Shown here in pieces: positions 30,700 to 34,440 of a stretch of 34,440 bases of DNA. Positions within the stretch are counted from its first letter, which is position 1; each line of letters starts with the position of its first letter. Source of the DNA: an uncultured Veillonella sp. (GTDB lineage Bacteria > Bacillota > Negativicutes > Veillonellales > Veillonellaceae); contig URPV01000007.1 in NCBI GenBank assembly GCA_900549805.1, positions 1 to 34,440 of the forward strand, read 5' to 3'. The position numbers and the translations under genes were made by a program. Under the pieces are notes generated by a model. That model did not search any database, was not told where the DNA came from, and worked only from the letters and a program-made list of their open reading frames with translations.

Positions 30700-31608
30700 C
30701 TATTCTATCTCGCCACTACGAGGATCAACATCTTCTTCTACCCTATTCTTAGCCATATCTCTATGCTCAATAGATACAGCATAACCTAAGTCTTTAAAGG
30801 TGTCATAAGCCAGTTCTGCCATGGCTACGGACCGGTGTAATCCCCCTGTACAGCCGATAGCTAGGACGAACTGGGACTTACCCTCTTGCTCGTAATTAGG
30901 TGCTAAAAACTGTAAGGTAGCTAAAAAGTACTTCTTAAACTCTTGGGTCACAGGAAAGGAATTAATGTAGTCATTGACCGCTTGAACCCGGCCAGACCGA
31001 TGACGGTACTCAGGAATATAGAAAGGATTAGGCAAGAATCGAACATCCCAAACCATATCCGCATCTAAAGGTAGGCCATATTTAAAGCCAAAAGAGACCA
31101 CCGTAATGGACATGCCTTCCTTCTTTTCCACGGCTTCAAAGCGCTCTTTGAGGTAGGCCTTCAGGTTAGAGGTCTTCATATTAGATGTATCAACGATATA
31201 ATCTGCCTTATGACGAATGGAATCCAACATTTCCCGTTCTTCCTTAAGACCGGTGGAAATTCGACCATTAAGGGCTAGTGGATGAGATCGGCGAGACTCC
31301 TTATAGCGGCGAATGAGGGTTTCATCCGTAGCATCTATAAAGACGATCTCGTAAGGGACCCCCATTGTCGACAAGTGTTCCAAGGATTCTGAAAGGGCAT
31401 CGAAAAACTCACCACCCCGAATATCCACAACGAGGGCTACACGGGTTACACGAGCCCCCCCTTGCCGACAAATTTCAGAGAATTTCGGGATGAGAACAGG
31501 GGGAATGTTGTCGACACAAAAGTACCCCATATCCTCAAGGGCTTGCATGGCCTGGGTCTTGCCGGCCCCAGACATGCCGGTCACGATGAGTAAACGGAAG
31601 CCTTCCAT
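30700..31608 (-). CDS. rapZ: RNase adapter / nucleotide-binding protein RapZ (YvcJ)
   Basis: 302 aa, normal length. Walker A GMSGAGKTQA (about residues 12-21), DNIPPVLIP, Walker-B-like VALVVDIRGGEFF, and the C-terminal block with GCTGGLHRSVAMAE and IEHRDM. Enterobacterial RapZ guides RNase E to the GlmZ small RNA; Bacillus YvcJ is a GTP/ATP-binding protein linked to competence. First gene of rapZ-yvcK-whiA. Extended -10 promoter at 31660-31655, TGTTATAAT. Confidence 0.94.
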   Translation of the reverse strand: MEGFRLLIVTGMSGAGKTQAMQALEDMGYFCVDNIPPVLIPKFSEICRQGGARVTRVALVVDIRGGEFFDALSESLEHLSTMGVPYEIVFIDATDETLIRRYKESRRSHPLALNGRISTGLKEEREMLDSIRHKADYIVDTSNMKTSNLKAYLKERFEAVEKKEGMSITVVSFGFKYGLPLDADMVWDVRFLPNPFYIPEYRHRSGRVQAVNDYINSFPVTQEFKKYFLATLQFLAPNYEQEGKSQFVLAIGCTGGLHRSVAMAELAYDTFKDLGYAVSIEHRDMAKNRVEEDVDPRSGEIE

Positions 31609-31654
31609 ACTCTCTCTCCTCTTAGTCTACCAATCCTAGAAATCTATATGATTA

Positions 31655-31663
31655 ATTATAACA
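31655..31663 (-). promoter_or_regulatory. Putative rapZ promoter (extended -10)
   Basis: Minus-strand TGTTATAAT (31663-31655) is a TGn-extended perfect -10, 47 nt before the rapZ ATG. At 17 nt upstream the -35 position falls in the T-run of the upstream porin gene's terminator (TTTTTG). Confidence 0.6.
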
Positions 31664-31677
31664 CAGATAATTAAGCA

Positions 31678-31711
31678 CAAAAAAAGATCTCTCGTAGAAG
31701 TTCTTTTTTGA
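31678..31711 (-). terminator. Terminator of the first OmpM-like porin gene
   Basis: Minus-strand imperfect stem (AAGAACTTCT / AGAGATCTT around ACG) followed by TTTTTTTG. It lies about 10 nt past the porin stop. Less regular than the terminator of the second copy. Confidence 0.7.
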
Positions 31712-31721
31712 TGACCACTAA

Positions 31722-32990
31722 TTAGAATTTGTAGGTAAGTTCTGCACGGTAGAAGTCGTTTTTGTCGTTACCTTTTTGGTCTTCAACAGAGAAGCCATAG
31801 TAACCGGACAAGCCAACATTTTTAGCCAATGCATAGTCAACAGTTGCCAAGAAACCTTTAGCGTTGTTCTTGTAGCCAAGAGCAGCGAATTTGGAATCAG
31901 GGAGGTAACCATTTTTATCAAGATCGAAGTGTTGAACTTTAACGTCCCAAGAGTTAGCTTTGGAAACATTAAAGTTGCCATAGCCAACACCTGCAATCCA
32001 CAAGGTGGAGTTATCAACGTCTTTGTTCTTCAACCATTCACCGCCAACCCAAGTCTTTTTGTAGTTAACGTCAGCATTGAAGCCGTAATATTTGCCTGCC
32101 AAATCAGCGTTTGTCGCACTGCCAAGGTTAAGACCTTTTTTAAGATCCATGTAGAAGCCACCAAGACGAGTGTAGTGACCTACTTTACCAGTAAGAGCTG
32201 CATAAGCTACTTCTGGGTTGGATTCAGCATTATCGTGAATGCTATCAGAGGACAAGTAACCATAAGCGCCTTCTACAGCGATTTTATCATTACCCACTTT
32301 GATGTTAGCACCATCGAATGTGCTGTCATAGAAGAGACCAGCACCGATTGTTTGTTGGTAGCGACCAGCAGTAGCTGTTACGCGTTTACCAAAGTTGTGT
32401 TGAACGTATACGCGGTCAAAGATAGCTTTGGAGGAAGTTGTACCACCAGTAGCATCACCGAATTCAACATCGCCAGAAGTTACGCGCAATACAGCTTTAG
32501 TGTTTTCGTTTACATTAGCATTGAATTGTACGCGACCACGGAAGTCGAATTTAGAGTTTTTGTTAGACAAGCCATACGCTTTGCCGTTAGTTTCGCTATC
32601 TTCGGAACCACGGTAACGAAGACGAACGTCACCAGTAGCTTTGATGTTACCTACGCGATCTTCCAAGTTGGATACACGTACGCCCAAGTTGTTGAGTTCG
32701 TTAGAGAATTCATCAGCCAAACGGTTGATCATAGCTTGTTGTTCTGCGTTAGCACGGTCTTGGTTAGCCATTGCTTTAGCTACCATTTGAGCCATTTCGT
32801 AACGAGTGATGTTGTTTTGGCCTTTGAATGTGCCATCTGGGTAACCGTTGATAACACCAGCGTTAGCCAATTGTGCTACGGATTGGTATGCCCAAGAATC
32901 AGGAGTTACATCGGAGAATGGGTTAGCTGCGAATGCAGTTGTAACACCTACCAATGCTGTTGCTGCGAATACTGCTGCAAATTTTTTCAT
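31722..32990 (-). CDS. SLH-domain outer-membrane porin, OmpM type (copy 1)
   Basis: 422 aa. Signal peptide MKKFAAVFAATALVGVTTAFA, then one SLH domain (about residues 22-75: NPFSDVTPDSWAYQSVAQLA, then INGYPDGTFKGQNNITRYEM), a coiled-coil stalk (about 75-115, INRLADEFSNELNNLGVRV), and a beta-barrel of alternating strands ending AELTYKF with a terminal Phe, typical of outer-membrane barrels. OmpM-type proteins are the major porins of Negativicutes; the SLH domain tethers the outer membrane to peptidoglycan carrying polyamines (cadaverine/putrescine). Strong AGAAGGA RBS and a long 5' UTR suggest high expression. Its N-terminal half is nearly identical to copy 2. Confidence 0.92.
   Translation of the reverse strand: MKKFAAVFAATALVGVTTAFAANPFSDVTPDSWAYQSVAQLANAGVINGYPDGTFKGQNNITRYEMAQMVAKAMANQDRANAEQQAMINRLADEFSNELNNLGVRVSNLEDRVGNIKATGDVRLRYRGSEDSETNGKAYGLSNKNSKFDFRGRVQFNANVNENTKAVLRVTSGDVEFGDATGGTTSSKAIFDRVYVQHNFGKRVTATAGRYQQTIGAGLFYDSTFDGANIKVGNDKIAVEGAYGYLSSDSIHDNAESNPEVAYAALTGKVGHYTRLGGFYMDLKKGLNLGSATNADLAGKYYGFNADVNYKKTWVGGEWLKNKDVDNSTLWIAGVGYGNFNVSKANSWDVKVQHFDLDKNGYLPDSKFAALGYKNNAKGFLATVDYALAKNVGLSGYYGFSVEDQKGNDKNDFYRAELTYKF
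32632..32831 (-). repeat. Direct repeat within the porin pair, copy 1
   Basis: About 200 bp nearly identical to 34241-34440 (offset 1609), differing by a handful of mostly silent bases. It covers the SLH end, stalk and first barrel residues. Similar stretches recur through the barrel (for example the segments encoding ENTKAVLRVTSG and GADIK-like loops). Confidence 0.85.
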
Positions 32991-33310
32991 TGTGTGTTCC
33001 TTCTTTCTTCAATTCGGAAAACAAAATTGCATCAGCTCTACGGTTTGTGAGTTTCCTTGTTTCCTCATCATGTGTAGAACTAATCTATTTATATATTAAC
33101 ATTTTATAAACTTTCTCGCAAGTTTTCCTTTATATTTTATACAATCCATAAGTTCTTCAAAGGGTATACTAAGGCCTATGACCACTTACGTTGTCTAAGA
33201 TATACTGCTCACTCATCGTTAATCCAAATACAATCCTCTTGTAATTGACACAGTCCATCAATTTTATACAGCCCCCATCACATAAAGTATTTAACCCGTT
33301 AATCAAGGGC
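32991..33310 (-). other. Intergenic region between the tandem porin genes
   Basis: About 320 nt, AT-rich, no convincing gene (a 60-codon frame at 33169-33351 has no RBS and overlaps the terminator). It holds a promoter for copy 1: TTGCGA (33121-33116), 17 nt, TAATAT (33098-33093), giving a 5' UTR of roughly 95 nt. The remaining ~180 nt (33125-33300) contains several GTATAC/TATACT-like boxes but no strong second promoter; I see no further structure that I can name. Confidence 0.5.
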
Positions 33311-33341
33311 AAAAAAAAGAACTCCCGAAGGAGTTCTTTTT
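33311..33341 (-). terminator. Terminator of the second OmpM-like porin gene
   Basis: Minus-strand stem AAAGAACTCC / GGAGTTCTTT around the TTCG tetraloop, followed by TTTTTT. It lies about 13 nt after the porin stop. Confidence 0.93.
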
Positions 33342-33354
33342 TGATAACCACAAA

Positions 33355-34440
33355 TTAGAATTTGTAGTTAAGTTCTGCACGGTAGAAGTCGCCTTTATCG
33401 TTACCAGTGGATTTTTCTTTGGAGTCAAAGCCATAGTAACCGGACAAGCCAACATTCTTAGCCAATGCATAATCAACAGTTGCCATCCAACCTTTGTAGT
33501 TGGAAGTGTATACATGGTTCCATGTGGAGTCAACAGTGTTAGCATTTTTGTCGAGGTCGAAACGTTGAACCTTAACACCCCAAGTGTTAGCCTTGGAGAT
33601 GTCATAGTTGCCGAAGCCTACACCTGCTACCCAAGCATTGGAGTCTTCAACATCTTTATTCTTGTACCATTCGCCACCTACCCACAATTTTTTGTAGTTA
33701 ACGTCAGCGTTGAAGCCATAGTATTTACCAGCTTTAACTGTGGCAGCTACATCATTTTTAAGGTCGCCATAGAAACCACCAAGGTGAGTGTAGTGACCCA
33801 CTTTACCAGTCAATGCTGCATAAGCGAATTCTTTATTAGCTTTAGCATCTGCGTTGATAGCATCGGAAGTAAGGTAACCATAAGCACCTTCTACAGCGAT
33901 TTTATCGTTACCAACTTTGATGTTAGCACCATCAAATGTGTTGTCATAGAAGAGACCTGCACCGATAGTTTGGTTATAACGACCAGCAGTTGCAGTTACG
34001 CGTTTGCCGAAGTTATGTTGTACGTATGCACGATCGAAGATAGCTTTAGAGCTTTGTGCAGAGTTACCAGTAGCATTGCCGAATTCAATGTTGCCAGAAG
34101 TTACGCGCAATACAGCTTTTGTATTTTCGTTTACATTAGCATTGAATTGTACGCGACCACGCATATCGAATTTAGATTTGGAAGTAGCGCCTTGGCCGAT
34201 TTTGTCATATTCACGACCTTGGTAGCGGAGACGAACATCGCCAGTAGCTTTGATGTTACCTACGCGGTCTTCCAAGTTGGATACGCGTACGCCCAAGTTG
34301 TTGAGTTCGTTGGAGAATTCATCAGCCAAACGATTGATCATAGCTTGTTGTTCTGCGTTAGCGCGGTCTTGGTTAGCCATTGCTTTAGCTACCATTTGAG
34401 CCATTTCGTAACGAGTGATGTTGTTTTGGCCTTTGAATGT
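33355..34440 (-). CDS. SLH-domain outer-membrane porin, OmpM type (copy 2, 5' end outside window)
   Basis: At least 361 codons; the frame is open to base 34440 and reads TFKGQNNITRYE before the first ATG in the window, so the signal peptide and start of the SLH domain lie outside. Stalk residues up to GDVRLRY match copy 1 exactly; the barrel is clearly homologous but differs in loops (for example REYDKIGQGATSKSK and DVAATVKAGKYYG). It ends AELNYKF. Same role as copy 1: porin and outer-membrane tether. It is upstream of copy 1 in transcription order and has its own terminator. Confidence 0.92.
   Translation of the reverse strand, partial: TFKGQNNITRYEMAQMVAKAMANQDRANAEQQAMINRLADEFSNELNNLGVRVSNLEDRVGNIKATGDVRLRYQGREYDKIGQGATSKSKFDMRGRVQFNANVNENTKAVLRVTSGNIEFGNATGNSAQSSKAIFDRAYVQHNFGKRVTATAGRYNQTIGAGLFYDNTFDGANIKVGNDKIAVEGAYGYLTSDAINADAKANKEFAYAALTGKVGHYTHLGGFYGDLKNDVAATVKAGKYYGFNADVNYKKLWVGGEWYKNKDVEDSNAWVAGVGFGNYDISKANTWGVKVQRFDLDKNANTVDSTWNHVYTSNYKGWMATVDYALAKNVGLSGYYGFDSKEKSTGNDKGDFYRAELNYKF
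34241..34440 (-). repeat. Direct repeat within the porin pair, copy 2
   Basis: About 200 bp nearly identical to 32632-32831, running to the window edge and probably beyond. Differences are mostly third-position changes. It is the upstream partner of the tandem porin duplication and a possible site of homologous exchange. Confidence 0.85.

Noticed and set aside
31776..33050. A 424-codon open frame on the plus strand across porin copy 1
   Set aside because: It is antisense to a clear signal peptide-SLH-barrel gene, is rich in Cys, Phe, Ser and Val without domain structure, and arises from the strong codon bias of the porin.
33169..33351. A 60-codon minus-strand frame in the porin intergenic region
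   Set aside because: It begins inside the terminator of the upstream porin, has no SD, and shows no protein-like composition.
1..34440. tRNA, rRNA, CRISPR array, insertion sequence or prophage
   Set aside because: No cloverleaf with a CCA-flanked acceptor, no regularly spaced repeats, and no transposase, integrase or phage-like proteins were found; all larger open frames are explained by housekeeping genes.

Overview
The window reads as a chromosomal stretch of a diderm Firmicute of the Negativicutes, most likely Veillonella or a close relative. The main evidence is a tandem pair of outer-membrane porins with an N-terminal SLH domain (OmpM type) sitting beside Firmicute-type gene clusters (rapZ-yvcK-whiA, ylxM-ffh-rpsP-khpA-ylqD-rimM, and a pyr operon with a PyrR-type RNA attenuator). 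Species assignment is inference from content. No tRNA, rRNA, CRISPR array, transposase, integrase or phage gene was recognised. The window looks like core chromosome rather than an island.

Layout, almost entirely minus strand (transcription runs from high to low coordinates). 1-3,571: ruvC-ruvA-ruvB, a SpoIID/LytB-domain secreted protein and the first codons of queA, overlapping or tightly packed. 3,763-5,591: a small membrane protein, a YebC-family regulator and a SPOUT-type RNA methyltransferase. 5,638-9,089: a four-gene cluster of a DUF4178-like membrane protein, a DUF350 (YjfL-like) membrane protein, a membrane-anchored Gly/Ser-tailed protein and a glutathionylspermidine-synthase-like ATP-grasp ligase. 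This resembles the yjfK/L/M/C and ygiB/C neighbourhoods and may concern polyamine or peptide ligation at the envelope. 9,185-9,853: a Rossmann-fold NAD(P)-binding protein. 9,949-14,106: the translation/SRP cluster ylxM-ffh-rpsP-khpA-ylqD-rimM, ended by a terminator that begins inside rimM, followed by separately promoted trmD. 14,254-16,443: a Cu(I) P-type ATPase. 16,673-18,290 (plus strand): a YigZ/IMPACT protein and a LysR regulator, closed by a 21-bp-stem bidirectional terminator.

18,358-26,579 is the de novo pyrimidine operon pyrB-pyrC-carA-carB-pyrK-pyrD. It has a clear promoter and a leader holding an exact match to the PyrR-binding consensus followed by an intrinsic terminator. The promoter is nested inside the terminator of the upstream gene. 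26,877-28,280 encodes a secreted protein I do not recognise. 28,328-31,608 is rapZ-yvcK-whiA, in which yvcK is broken by a one-base frameshift at a TTTTAAAA run: the last part of the protein is encoded by a separate frame (29,356-29,547). 31,722-34,440 holds the two OmpM-like porins; the second runs off the window end.

The most notable items are the yvcK frameshift, the PyrR-type attenuator with its promoter-in-terminator arrangement, the structured 168-nt leader between ffh and rpsP, the polyamine-type ATP-grasp/DUF350/DUF4178 cluster in an organism whose SLH porins are thought to bind polyamine-modified peptidoglycan, and the tandem porin repeat.
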